From NCBI GenBank assembly GCA_046593925.1, contig JBKJQN010000056.1:1-16700 (forward strand): a stretch of DNA of 16,700 bases, written 5' to 3'. Shown piece by piece: positions 1 through 7,208 of the stretch. Origin of the DNA: JAYVYM01 sp046593925 (GTDB lineage: Bacteria > Actinomycetota > Actinomycetes > Mycobacteriales > SCTD01). Position 1 is the first letter of the stretch, and each line of letters starts with the position of its first letter. A model generated the notes under the pieces. It was not told where the DNA came from, did not search any database, and saw only the letters and a program-made list of their open reading frames with translations. The position numbers and the translations under genes were made by a program.

Positions 1-493
1 GACCGCCGGCCGACGGGGTAGGGGCCGTCGTGCTGGCGGTCCTGCCCAACCCCCCCTGCGGCGGGGCCGTCGGCTCCAACATGTCGGGCAGATTCCTTGG
101 CGTCGGCCACCGCCTGCTCACGCAGATGCGGAGCACCTCGGTCTCGAGGTCGGACAAGACATCGTCGACGTGTGCCTGCAATGCCCGGATGCGCTCTACC
201 GAGGTCACCAGGTCGGCCGGGTCGCGGACCGCCAGCGTCGGCAGCAGGTCGGCGATCTGCCGTTCGCCGTCGTCCTCGCCGACCACCGGCCGCGAGAAGG
301 ACACGTGGTCGTTCAGCGGACCGTGCTTCTGACGGGTCGCCGTCTTGATCGCGGTGATGATCTGCCGGGTCACGCACAGCTCGGCGAAGGCCCGGAACGA
401 GGTCTGCAGGTCCGGATCGACGTCATGCCTGGCACGGCCTGGACAGGGAGTGGAGCAGCACCGGTCCTCGTCGCCGGTGTCGCGATCCAACAT
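1..493 (-). pseudogene. Decayed RNA polymerase sigma factor of the SigH (sigma-30) family
   Basis: The minus strand from about 424 down to 119 encodes a clear fragment of a Bacillus SigH-type sigma-70 factor. It includes FRAFAELCVTRQ, ITAIKTATRQKHGPLN and a GEDDGERQIADLLP stretch, which cover the end of region 2 and the linker toward region 4. The reading frame is bounded upstream by an in-frame TGA at 521-523, and the only ATG (493) leaves about 23 unrelated residues before the conserved part, so regions 2.1-2.2 are missing. After VLRICV (position 119) the frame no longer resembles region 4. A shifted frame gives QAVADAKESARHV, which weakly recalls the usual QEIADxLGRHV helix, as if frameshifted. 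In Bacillus, sigH follows rlmB and yacP, so this is probably the relic of the ancestral neighbour. The frame stays open to the window edge, so a short divergent protein cannot be fully excluded. Confidence 0.7.
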
Positions 494-656
494 CCTGGGA
501 CGTCGTGTCGAGGTTACCGGTCAGTGCGGTCCGACCGTCCTTCGGTCGAGCCCGCCGTACCGCCCTGAACACGACCCGGCCCCCGGGAGGTGACGCCGGC
601 GCCGGTCGGAACGGCCGATGCCCTGGACGAGCTTCGCCACTGTTGAGGGCTGCCGG
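494..656. other. Gap downstream of rlmB, no gene; small hairpin
   Basis: No coding sequence is supported here. A perfect 6-bp hairpin lies at 532-548 (CGACCG, 5-nt loop, CGGTCG). It could end the rlmB operon transcript, but it has no T-tract on the minus strand. Part of the interval may hold unrecognisable 5' remains of the sigma-factor pseudogene. Confidence 0.35.
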
Positions 657-1667
657 TCAGGCGGTACGACGCCGCCGGGCAACCTCGGCGAGGGCGACCG
701 CGGCGGCGATGCCGGCGTTGAGTGACTCGCTGCCGGCAGCCATCGGGATCGACACCGTGATGTCGCACGACGCGGCGACCAGTCGGCCGAGGCCGGCGCC
801 CTCACTGCCCACCACCAGGACCAGCGGGGCGGTGGCCAGCTCCCAGTCGTCGACGGCCGTGTCGCCGTCGGCGGCCAGGCCGGTGACGAACAAGCCGGCG
901 TCGCGGTACTCCTTCAGGGTGCGCGACAGGTTGGTGCAGCGCGCTACCGGCAGCCGGGCAGCCGCTCCTGCGGACGCCCGCCACGCCGACGCGGTCATCC
1001 CGGCTGCCCGCCGCTCCGGGACGAGGACGCCCTGCGCACCGAAAGCGGCGGCAGAGCGCACGACAGCGCCGAGGTTTCGTGGGTCGGTGACGCCGTCGAG
1101 CGCGACCAGCAGCGGCGCGGCGCTGGCCAGCGCCCTGGCCAGCAGGTCGTCGGGGTGCAGATAGGCGTACACCGGGACCTGCAGCGCGATGCCCTGGTGC
1201 AGGGCCCCGCCGGTCATCTTGTCCATCTGCGGCCGGGTCATCTCCAGCAGTGCCACGCCCGCCCGGCCGGCAAGGGCGACCGCCTCGGTCATCCGCTCGT
1301 CGGTGGAGGTGCCCAGTGCGACGTACAGCGCGGTGGCCGGGACGTGGGCGCGCAGCGCCTCGACGACCGGGTTGCGGCCGACGACCGTCTCCGGGGTGTC
1401 GTCACCGGCGCGCCGCGGACCACGTGGCGCGCCGGCCGGCCGGCCGCCAGCCGCGGGCCTGGGGGCGCGCTTCGCCGCGGCAGCAGCCTTCCTGGCGGCC
1501 GGGTGGTGCGGGCGCTCCACGGCGGCCGGAGTCGGGCCACGACCCTCGAGGCGCCGCTTGCCCTGGCCGCCCGAGCCAACAGCCGCGCCCTTCCGATGCG
1601 AGCCGTCCTTGCCGGCGCGGCCGCCCATGCCGCCCTTCGCCATGCCCGCACGAGGCTTGCCGGTCAT
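657..1667 (-). CDS. rlmB: 23S rRNA (guanosine-2'-O-)-methyltransferase RlmB
   Basis: SpoU-class SAM-dependent methyltransferase, 336 aa. The family methylates the 2'-OH of G2251 (E. coli numbering) in the 23S rRNA peptidyl-transferase P loop. Residues 1-90 form a basic Gly/Ala/Arg-rich extension with a GSGGQGKRRLEGRGPTP stretch typical of actinobacterial members. An L30e-like substrate-binding domain follows (about 94-170), then the SPOUT knot. Visible motifs are DGVTDPRNLGAVVRSA (motif 1, N198 and R204), VLVVGSEGAGL (motif 2, residues 283-293) and SIPMAAGSESLNAGIAAA (motif 3). The ATG at 1667 lies 13 nt after the cysS stop. A second in-frame ATG at 1643 is an alternative start, and neither has a strong Shine-Dalgarno. 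A much longer frame reading back through cysS to 2030 is a shadow. It is the last intact gene of the carD operon. Confidence 0.93.
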   Translation of the reverse strand: MTGKPRAGMAKGGMGGRAGKDGSHRKGAAVGSGGQGKRRLEGRGPTPAAVERPHHPAARKAAAAAKRAPRPAAGGRPAGAPRGPRRAGDDTPETVVGRNPVVEALRAHVPATALYVALGTSTDERMTEAVALAGRAGVALLEMTRPQMDKMTGGALHQGIALQVPVYAYLHPDDLLARALASAAPLLVALDGVTDPRNLGAVVRSAAAFGAQGVLVPERRAAGMTASAWRASAGAAARLPVARCTNLSRTLKEYRDAGLFVTGLAADGDTAVDDWELATAPLVLVVGSEGAGLGRLVAASCDITVSIPMAAGSESLNAGIAAAVALAEVARRRRTA

Positions 1668-1680
1668 GAGCCCAGGCCGG

Positions 1681-3090
1681 TCATGCGCCCACCCGCCAGC
1701 GGACCCCGTCGGCGGTGTCCTCGAGCACGACGCCGGCGGCGGAGAGCCGGTCGCGCAGCGCGTCGGCCTGCGCCCAGTCCTTGCGCGCCCGCGCATCGGC
1801 CCGGGCCTCGACGGCCAATGCCACCAGGGCGTCGACGACCGGCCGCAGCTCGCCGCCCGAGGACGCCGGCCACTGCGACACCGGGTCGAGCGCGAGCACC
1901 CGCAGCATCCGACGTACGACGGCGAGCTGGGCTGCCAACGCGGGCCGGTCCTTCGCCGCGAGCAGCGCGTTGCCGGCGCGGACTCCCGCGTGGATGACCG
2001 CGAGGGCCTGCGGCACCGCGAGGTCGTCATCCAGGGCGGCGGCGAACTCCTCCCAGCCGGCCTTGGCGAGCGCCTCGTCGGCCTCGCTGTCGCCGACCGC
2101 GTCGGTCCCGTTGCGCACGAAGGTCTCGATCCGGCCGTAGGCCGCCTCGGCCTCGGTCAGCGTCGCCGCGGACCACTCCAGCGGGGAGCGGTAGTGGCCC
2201 GCACCGAGGGCGTAGCGCAGCACCTGCGGGCGGGTGGTGGCGAGTACCTCGTCGACCCCGGTCGACGCCCCGCGGCTCTTGCTCATCTTCTCGCCGCCGG
2301 TGGTCACCAGGCCGTGATGCAGCCAGTGCCGGGCGAAGGCGTGGCCGGCGCAGGACGACTGCGCGACCTCGTTCTCATGGTGCGGAAAGAGCAGGTCCAC
2401 CCCGCCGGCGTGCAGGTCGAACTGCTCGCCGAGGTACTCGACCGCCATCGCCGAGCACTCGATGTGCCAGCCAGGGCGACCCGGTCCGAACGGCGAGGGC
2501 CAGCTCGGCTCGCCGGGCCTGGCGGCCTTCCACAGCGCGAAGTCGAGCGGGTCACGCTTGGTGCCGGTGTGTCCGTGCGGCACGGCCTTCTCCGACGCGC
2601 GCAGCGCGTCCGGCGACTGGCCGGACAGCGCGCCGTAGGCCGGCACGCTGCGCACCGACAGGTAGACGTCACCGGCCGAGGCGTACGCATGGCCGCGCTC
2701 GACGAGGACCCCTACCAGGGCGACGATCGCCGGGATGCTGCCGGTGACGCGCGGCGTGGCGGTCGGCGGCAGCACCTGCACAGCGCCGTACGCCTGCTCG
2801 AACGCACGCTCCTGCCTGGTGGCCAGCGCCCACCACGGCTCGTCGTCGTGCGCGGCGTCATGGATGATCTTGTCGTCGACGTCGGTGACGTTGCGGACCC
2901 AGGTCACGTCCACGCCGTTCTCGCGCAGCCAGCGGTGCAGCACGTCGAGGACGACGGCGCTGCGCAGGTGACCGACGTGCGGAGCGGCCTGCACGGTGGG
3001 TCCGCAGATGTAGACGCCGGCCCGTCCGGGCTCGAGCGGCGAGAACGGCCGCACCTGCCGGGCGGCGGTGTCGTACAGGCGCAGGCTCAC
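1681..3090 (-). CDS. cysS: Cysteinyl-tRNA synthetase
   Basis: Class I aminoacyl-tRNA synthetase of 469 aa, the usual length. It charges tRNA-Cys in the cytoplasm using ATP. The signature HIGH motif appears as HVGH (38-41) and KMSKS is intact (268-272). The four zinc ligands that select cysteine are present as C29, C212, H237 and E241, in CGPTV, WHIECS and FPHHENE contexts. The C-terminal helical anticodon-binding region ends in RWRVGA. The start is a GTG at 3090. The GTG has no ribosome binding site, but TAGCCT lies exactly 7 nt upstream, suggesting a leaderless transcript from inside the operon. The gap from ispF is 58 nt. In M. tuberculosis the orthologue is cysS1 (Rv3580c), also between ispF and rlmB. 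Confidence 0.97.
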   Translation of the reverse strand: MSLRLYDTAARQVRPFSPLEPGRAGVYICGPTVQAAPHVGHLRSAVVLDVLHRWLRENGVDVTWVRNVTDVDDKIIHDAAHDDEPWWALATRQERAFEQAYGAVQVLPPTATPRVTGSIPAIVALVGVLVERGHAYASAGDVYLSVRSVPAYGALSGQSPDALRASEKAVPHGHTGTKRDPLDFALWKAARPGEPSWPSPFGPGRPGWHIECSAMAVEYLGEQFDLHAGGVDLLFPHHENEVAQSSCAGHAFARHWLHHGLVTTGGEKMSKSRGASTGVDEVLATTRPQVLRYALGAGHYRSPLEWSAATLTEAEAAYGRIETFVRNGTDAVGDSEADEALAKAGWEEFAAALDDDLAVPQALAVIHAGVRAGNALLAAKDRPALAAQLAVVRRMLRVLALDPVSQWPASSGGELRPVVDALVALAVEARADARARKDWAQADALRDRLSAAGVVLEDTADGVRWRVGA

Positions 3091-3097
3091 CGTCGTA

Positions 3098-3103
3098 AGG
3101 CTA
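3098..3103 (-). promoter_or_regulatory. Candidate -10 element for leaderless cysS
   Basis: On the minus strand TAGCCT is followed by the 7 nt TACGACG and then the cysS GTG. This spacing would place transcription initiation at the start codon itself. TANNNT is the actinobacterial -10 consensus, and no Shine-Dalgarno precedes the GTG. No convincing -35 box is visible. Confidence 0.5.
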
Positions 3104-3148
3104 CCGGCGGCGGCACCGCGAACGGCGGCGGCGGGCGGGCGGGCGGCC

Positions 3149-3637
3149 TCAGCCGCGTACGACGAGCGCGGTGGCGACTGCCGCGAGGCCCTGCCCGCGG
3201 CCGGTCAGCCCCAGACCGTCCGTCGTCGTGGCGCTCACCGAGACCGGTGCGCCGACCGCGGCGGACATCTCCCGCTCGGCCTCGAGGCGGCGCGGACCGA
3301 CCTTCGGGCGGTTGCCGATGACCTGCACCGCGATGTTGCCGATCCGGAAGCCCGCCGCGGCGACCCGCCGCGCGCTCTCGGTGAGCAGCGCGACCCCGGC
3401 CGCGCCGGCCCACCGCGGATCGGACGTGCCGAAGTTGCTGCCGAGGTCGCCGAGCCCGGCGGCCGACAGCAGCGCGTCGCAGGCGGCGTGGGCTGCGACG
3501 TCGCCGTCGGAGTGCCCGGCCAGGCCGTCCTCGCCCGCCCACAGCAGACCCGCGACCCAACACGGGCGGCCGGGCTCGTACGGGTGGACGTCGACCCCGA
3601 TACCGGTGCGGGGCAGCGCCGGCTCAGACCCGGTCAC
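3149..3637 (-). CDS. ispF: 2-C-methyl-D-erythritol 2,4-cyclodiphosphate synthase
   Basis: MEP-pathway enzyme, 162 aa, that cyclises CDP-methylerythritol 2-phosphate to methylerythritol cyclodiphosphate with release of CMP. It functions as a homotrimer with divalent metal ions. Metal ligands are D16 and H18 in GVDVHPY and H50 in AAHAACDALL. The AGHSDGD loop (40-46) and the C-terminal SATTTDGLGLTGRGQGLAA signature are intact. The start is a GTG at 3637 that overlaps the end of ispD by 14 nt, consistent with translational coupling of the two pathway enzymes. IspD and IspF are separate polypeptides here, not the IspDF fusion found in some bacteria. It supplies isoprenoid precursors that the nearby UbiA prenyltransferase would ultimately use. 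Confidence 0.96.
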   Translation of the reverse strand: MTGSEPALPRTGIGVDVHPYEPGRPCWVAGLLWAGEDGLAGHSDGDVAAHAACDALLSAAGLGDLGSNFGTSDPRWAGAAGVALLTESARRVAAAGFRIGNIAVQVIGNRPKVGPRRLEAEREMSAAVGAPVSVSATTTDGLGLTGRGQGLAAVATALVVRG

Positions 3638-4304
3638 GCAGGACCGCCTCGGCGAGCAGCAGGTCCAACGGCCGGGTGACCTTGAAGGCCTCCTCGTGGC
3701 CCGGGACCGTGACGACGGTGCGGCCGAGCGCTTCGACCATGCCGGCGTCGTCGGTGTGCCGGTCGCAGCCAGCCGAATGGGCCAGCTCTGCGTGGGCCAG
3801 CTCGAGCACCTCGCGGCGGAACCCCTGCGGCGTCTGGACCGTACGCAGCGCGGAGCGCGGGACCGTTTCGACGACGACCTCGCCGTCGACCCGCTTGACG
3901 GTGTCGTAGACCTCGAGGACCGGTACGACCGCGTCGGCGCCGGCCCGCAGGGCGGCCACCACGGCAGCGAAGACGACCGGCGGGGTCAGGCAGCGCGCCG
4001 CGTCGTGGACCAGGACCAGGTCCACGCCCGGCGGCAGACCGGCGAGCGCACAGGCCACCGAGTCGTGTCGGTGCGCGCCGCCGGCGACAACCTGGGCGTC
4101 GTAGTGCGAAAGCAACCCCCGCACCAGCTCGACCTCGTCCGGCGGAGCGGCGACCACCACAGCTCCGAGCTCGGCGACCGCACGCAAACCGCGGACCGCG
4201 TGCACGAGCAGTGGCTCGCCGGCCAGCAACCGCAGGGCTTTCGGCCCACCCGGGCCGAGACGTAGGCCGAGCCCGGCGGCGGGCACCAGCACGCCGGCGG
4301 TCAC
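3624..4304 (-). CDS. ispD: 2-C-methyl-D-erythritol 4-phosphate cytidylyltransferase
   Basis: MEP-pathway nucleotidyltransferase, 226 aa, that transfers CMP from CTP to methylerythritol 4-phosphate. The N-terminal CTP-binding signature is VPAAGLGLRLG followed by the conserved lysine in GPKAL (K22). Further family motifs are LVHDAARCLTPP, a TVQTPQGFR segment, a DDAGMVE segment and the C-terminal KVTRPLDLLLAE. The GTG start at 4304 overlaps the TGA of the PIN-TRAM gene as GTGA, and the 3' end overlaps ispF, so the three genes are tightly coupled. The M. tuberculosis orthologue (Rv3582c) sits directly next to carD; here the PIN-TRAM gene intervenes. Confidence 0.96.
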   Translation of the reverse strand: MTAGVLVPAAGLGLRLGPGGPKALRLLAGEPLLVHAVRGLRAVAELGAVVVAAPPDEVELVRGLLSHYDAQVVAGGAHRHDSVACALAGLPPGVDLVLVHDAARCLTPPVVFAAVVAALRAGADAVVPVLEVYDTVKRVDGEVVVETVPRSALRTVQTPQGFRREVLELAHAELAHSAGCDRHTDDAGMVEALGRTVVTVPGHEEAFKVTRPLDLLLAEAVLRDRV

Positions 4305-5485
4305 GGCCGGCGGACGGGCGCCTGGGGGCGGTGCCGGGGCCGCGCGGTGCTGTCGAGCGGCCGGCTGAAGACCAGCCGCCCGTTGGCGGTCGTGAGGACG
4401 CTGGTGACCTGGATCCGGACCTCGGCGCCGACCCGGTCGCGGCCGCCCTCCACGACGACCATGCTGCCGTCGTCGAGGTAGCCGACCGCCTGGCCCGGCT
4501 CCTTGCCCGCCTTGATCAGGAGCACGACCACCTCGTCGCCGGCGGCGACCGGCGGGCGCAGGGCCAGCGCCAGGGCATGCAGGTTGAGCACCTGCACGCC
4601 CGCGAGCGAGGCGGCCTTCGCGAGGTTGGTGTCCAGGGTGAGCAGGGCGGCCCCGAGGTCGAGGCAGATCCGGACGAGCTTCGCGTCGACCTCGTGGACG
4701 GAGGGGACGTCCCGGTCGAGCACCTCGAGATCGACGCCGGGCTCGCGGCGCAGGGCCTCCAGCATCTCCAGGCCGCGTCGACCCCGCCCGCGCCGCAGGT
4801 CGTCACCTGCGTCGGCGAGCCCCTGCATCTCGGCGAGCACCGGCGTCGGCACCAGCATCCGGCCGTGCAGGAAGCCGGCCCGCACCACGTCGAGCACGCG
4901 CCCGTCGATGGCGACGCTGGTATCGAGAACGCGGGGCAGCGCGGAGGCGGCGACCGCGCGCGGGGCGAGTCCGGCCCGCTGGCCGAACAGCGCCAGGACA
5001 CCTTCGCGTTTGCTCGCGCCGACGGTGAAACCGAGGTAGCCGAGCGCCACGACGACGAACCCGAACAGCGGGAACGCCAGGTAGGACTGCCGCAGGAAGA
5101 ACACCGGCCAGGCCGTGCCTGCGCCCACCAGCACGCCGACGACGGTGCCGACGGCACCCGCGACGAGCTGCTCGGCGCTGACGTCGCGCAATCGGCTGCG
5201 GGTGGCCTCGGCGGAGGATGCGGCGGTCCGGCCCAGCACTCCGCCGAGCACGTAGCCCAGTCCAGAACCCAGGACCAGCCCGACAGCCGTGCCGTTGAGC
5301 GCACCGAGCACCGGCCGCTCCGGGCCGAAGCCGGTTCCGAGCTGGTAACCCGCGCCGGCGAAGAACACCACGACGAGCAGTCGCAGCACCTCGAGAACCA
5401 ACGCCGGTGTACGGCGTCGGGGGACACGAGACGGCCCCGCCCGAACGGTGTCGGGGACGGGGCCGGGCGGGCTGCTGCTCGTCAT
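4301..5485 (-). CDS. Membrane-anchored PIN-TRAM domain protein (YacL-like)
   Basis: Protein of 394 aa resembling B. subtilis YacL. The N-terminus is basic and followed by four hydrophobic segments (about 28-50, 58-85, 107-131 and 136-158), so the protein sits in the cytoplasmic membrane. A PIN nuclease domain follows (about 187-310), starting VLDTSVAIDGRVLD, where the first acidic residue would bind metal, and containing the later acidic cluster EVDAKLVRI and LLTLDTNLAK. The C-terminal TRAM domain (about 322-380), from GDEVVVLLIKAGKEPGQAVG, is a predicted RNA-binding beta barrel. An RNase role is inferred from the domains; substrates are unknown. The ATG at 5485 lies 22 nt after the carD stop, with a weak GGGGTGA upstream. 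The frame extends to 5680 but would then overlap carD, so 5485 is preferred. Confidence 0.9.
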   Translation of the reverse strand: MTSSSPPGPVPDTVRAGPSRVPRRRTPALVLEVLRLLVVVFFAGAGYQLGTGFGPERPVLGALNGTAVGLVLGSGLGYVLGGVLGRTAASSAEATRSRLRDVSAEQLVAGAVGTVVGVLVGAGTAWPVFFLRQSYLAFPLFGFVVVALGYLGFTVGASKREGVLALFGQRAGLAPRAVAASALPRVLDTSVAIDGRVLDVVRAGFLHGRMLVPTPVLAEMQGLADAGDDLRRGRGRRGLEMLEALRREPGVDLEVLDRDVPSVHEVDAKLVRICLDLGAALLTLDTNLAKAASLAGVQVLNLHALALALRPPVAAGDEVVVLLIKAGKEPGQAVGYLDDGSMVVVEGGRDRVGAEVRIQVTSVLTTANGRLVFSRPLDSTARPRHRPQAPVRRP

Positions 5486-5507
5486 GCTCGCGAGACGGTC
5501 ACCCCGG

Positions 5508-5990
5508 TCAGGAGGCGAGCACCTCGTCGAGGATGGCCTCAGCCTTGTCCTCGTTGGTGCCCTCGGCCAGCGCGAGCCCGCTGACCAGGATCTGCCGGGC
5601 CTTGGACAGCATCCGCTTCTCGCCCGCCGACAGGCCTCGCTCCTTGTCGCGACGCCAGAGGTCGCGGACGACCTCGCCAACCTTGTTGATGTCGCCGCTC
5701 GCGAGCTTCTCGACGTTGGCCTTGAAGCGGCGCGACCAGTTGGTCGGCTCCTCCACGGCCGGTGCCCGCAGCACCTCGAACACCTTGTCCAGACCGGCCT
5801 GCCCGACCACGTCGCGCACGCCCACGAACTCGGCGTTGTCGGCGGGCACCCGGACGGTCAGGTCACCCTGGGCAACCTTGAGCACGAGGTAGATCTTGTC
5901 CTCGCCCTTGATGCTGCGCGTCTCGATGGCCTCGATGAGCGCGGCGCCGTGGTGCGGGTAGACGACGGTCTCGCCGACCTGGAACGTCAT
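5508..5990 (-). CDS. carD: CarD, RNA polymerase-binding transcription regulator
   Basis: Global regulator of 160 aa that binds the RNA polymerase beta subunit and stabilises open complexes, especially at rRNA promoters. The N-terminal RNA-polymerase-interacting domain (about 1-60) begins TFQVGETVVYPHHGAA and includes KIYLVLKVAQGDLTVRVP. The C-terminal helical DNA-binding domain carries the conserved tryptophan at residue 85 (NWSRRFKANVEKL), the same position as W85 of M. tuberculosis CarD, which inserts at the upstream edge of the bubble. The ATG at 5990 follows AGAGGGG by 7 nt, a good ribosome binding site. It is first in the operon with PIN-TRAM, ispD, ispF, cysS and rlmB. Confidence 0.97.
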   Translation of the reverse strand: MTFQVGETVVYPHHGAALIEAIETRSIKGEDKIYLVLKVAQGDLTVRVPADNAEFVGVRDVVGQAGLDKVFEVLRAPAVEEPTNWSRRFKANVEKLASGDINKVGEVVRDLWRRDKERGLSAGEKRMLSKARQILVSGLALAEGTNEDKAEAILDEVLAS

Positions 5991-6016
5991 GTGGTGACCC
6001 CTCTCGCAGGTGAGCA

Positions 6017-6022
6017 AAGATA
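6017..6022 (-). promoter_or_regulatory. Candidate -10 element for the carD operon
   Basis: TATCTT on the minus strand lies 26 nt upstream of the carD ATG, leaving a short 5' leader of roughly 20 nt that contains the AGAGGGG ribosome binding site. The flanking upstream sequence has only a weak GACAGG-like -35. Assignment rests on position and the TANNNT consensus. Confidence 0.5.
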
Positions 6023-6101
6023 ACACGCGCCGCGCTGGTCCCCTGTCGCGTCGTCGCAGGTCAGAGGCGTTACACGATGGCAGGTGGGGCTTGACAGGAG
6101 A

Positions 6102-6136
6102 CCGGGCGCCGTGCACGTCGCCCGGCGCTGGCCGGG
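6102..6136 (-). terminator. Candidate terminator of the PKS gene: two mutually exclusive hairpins
   Basis: Just past the polyketide synthase stop are two overlapping inverted repeats: CCCGGC/GCCGGG with a 4-nt loop (6121-6136) and CCGGGCG/CGCCCGG with a 10-nt loop (6102-6125). They share 6121-6125, so only one can form at a time. No T-tract follows, as is common in high-GC actinobacteria. They separate the PKS transcript from the carD promoter. Confidence 0.4.
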
Positions 6137-6137
6137 G

Positions 6138-7208
6138 TCAGGCCTGCCGGAGCAGGGCCGCGTACAGCGTGAGGCCCGGGCCGAAAGCCATCGCCACGAC
6201 GGTGTCACCCGTGGTCAGCTGCCGGGCCTGGCGCACCCGCTCGAGGACGAGCAGCACCGTCGCGCTCGAGCAGTTGCCCACCTCGCGCAGCACGTCGTAC
6301 GACGGCGCGAGGTGCTCCTCCGGCAGCTCCAGCACCTCGCCGACGACCTCGACGATCTTGCGGCCGCCGGGGTGCACCGCCCAGCCGGCGACGTCGCCGA
6401 TCGCCATCCCGTGCCGCCCGAGCAGGTCCTGGACGACGGGGCGCGCGTGCCGGGCGAGCACGTCGGGGACCCGGGGGTCCAAACCCATCTTGAAGCCCAG
6501 ATCGGTGACGTCCCAGGTCATGTGGTCGGCGGTCTCGACGTCGGTACGAGCGATCAGGTCGACGACCTGCAGGCCCGGCGCACCGGGCTCGAGCACGACC
6601 GCGGCCGCCGCGTCGCTGAACAGCGCGTGGGCAACCATCTGCTGCAGGTCCTGGGAGGTCGGCCGGCCGCTGCGGGCCGAGTCGGTGGTCGGCTGCACGT
6701 GCAGGCTCGTCAGCTCCACACACAGCAGCACCGACGGCCGGCCCCGGGCCGCGGTGAAGTCCGCGACCGCGCCGAGCCCCGGCAGCGCGGCGTAGCAGCC
6801 CATGTGGCCGATGGCGAGTCGCTGCACGGCGTCGGTCATCCCGAGGTCGCGCGCCAGCAGGATGTCGAGCCCGGGCGTGACGTACCCGGTACAGCTGACG
6901 ACGCCGAACAGCCCGACGTCGGCGGCGGCGAGCCCCGCGTCGGCGAGCGCCGAGGCGACCGCCTTCTTGCCCAGCGGCAGTGCCTCGGCGAGGTAGCGCT
7001 GCATCCGCGCGGCGGTTCCCCAGGACGAGATGTCCTCCTGGGTCGGGTCGACGACGCCTCGGCGGGTGTCGATCGCCGACTTGGCCCACACCGTGCGGGC
7101 GATCCGGTCGTCGGCGTAGTGCCCGCAGAAGTAGCCGTCCCACAGGGCCTGCTGGTCCATCGGAGCCGGTAGCGCGTGCCCCGCACCGGTGAGGCTCGCG
7201 GCCGTCAT
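6138..7208 (-). CDS. Type III polyketide synthase (chalcone/stilbene synthase family)
   Basis: Homodimeric ketosynthase, 356 aa. The family extends an acyl-CoA starter with malonyl-CoA and cyclises the product to resorcinols, pyrones or similar phenols without an acyl carrier protein. The catalytic triad is visible: C138 (GHMGCYAALPGL), H279 (AVHPGG) and N312 (GNCSSATVL). F197 in AHALFSDAAAAVV corresponds to the gatekeeper Phe215 of plant chalcone synthase, and the C-terminal loop reads AMAFGPGLTLYAALL. The asparagine motif has Cys where GNMSSATV has Met. Starter and product cannot be read from sequence. The ATG at 7208 overlaps the methyltransferase stop as ATGA and follows a strong AAGGAGG by 7 nt, so the two are co-translated. 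The methyltransferase and UbiA neighbours suggest alkylresorcinol-type phenolic lipid or quinone synthesis. Confidence 0.93.
   Translation of the reverse strand: MTAASLTGAGHALPAPMDQQALWDGYFCGHYADDRIARTVWAKSAIDTRRGVVDPTQEDISSWGTAARMQRYLAEALPLGKKAVASALADAGLAAADVGLFGVVSCTGYVTPGLDILLARDLGMTDAVQRLAIGHMGCYAALPGLGAVADFTAARGRPSVLLCVELTSLHVQPTTDSARSGRPTSQDLQQMVAHALFSDAAAAVVLEPGAPGLQVVDLIARTDVETADHMTWDVTDLGFKMGLDPRVPDVLARHARPVVQDLLGRHGMAIGDVAGWAVHPGGRKIVEVVGEVLELPEEHLAPSYDVLREVGNCSSATVLLVLERVRQARQLTTGDTVVAMAFGPGLTLYAALLRQA

Noticed and set aside
1189..3321. Plus-strand open frame of 710 codons
   Set aside because: It lies antisense to rlmB and cysS, both with complete catalytic motifs, and shows no recognisable domain.
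4211..5584. Plus-strand open frame of 457 codons rich in His, Asp and Gln
   Set aside because: It is antisense to the PIN-TRAM gene; composition is the mirror of a GC-rich coding strand, with no domain.
6091..6096. TTGACA on the plus strand, a perfect -35 hexamer
   Set aside because: No -10 element lies at a suitable distance downstream and no plus-strand gene follows; the next genes are on the minus strand.
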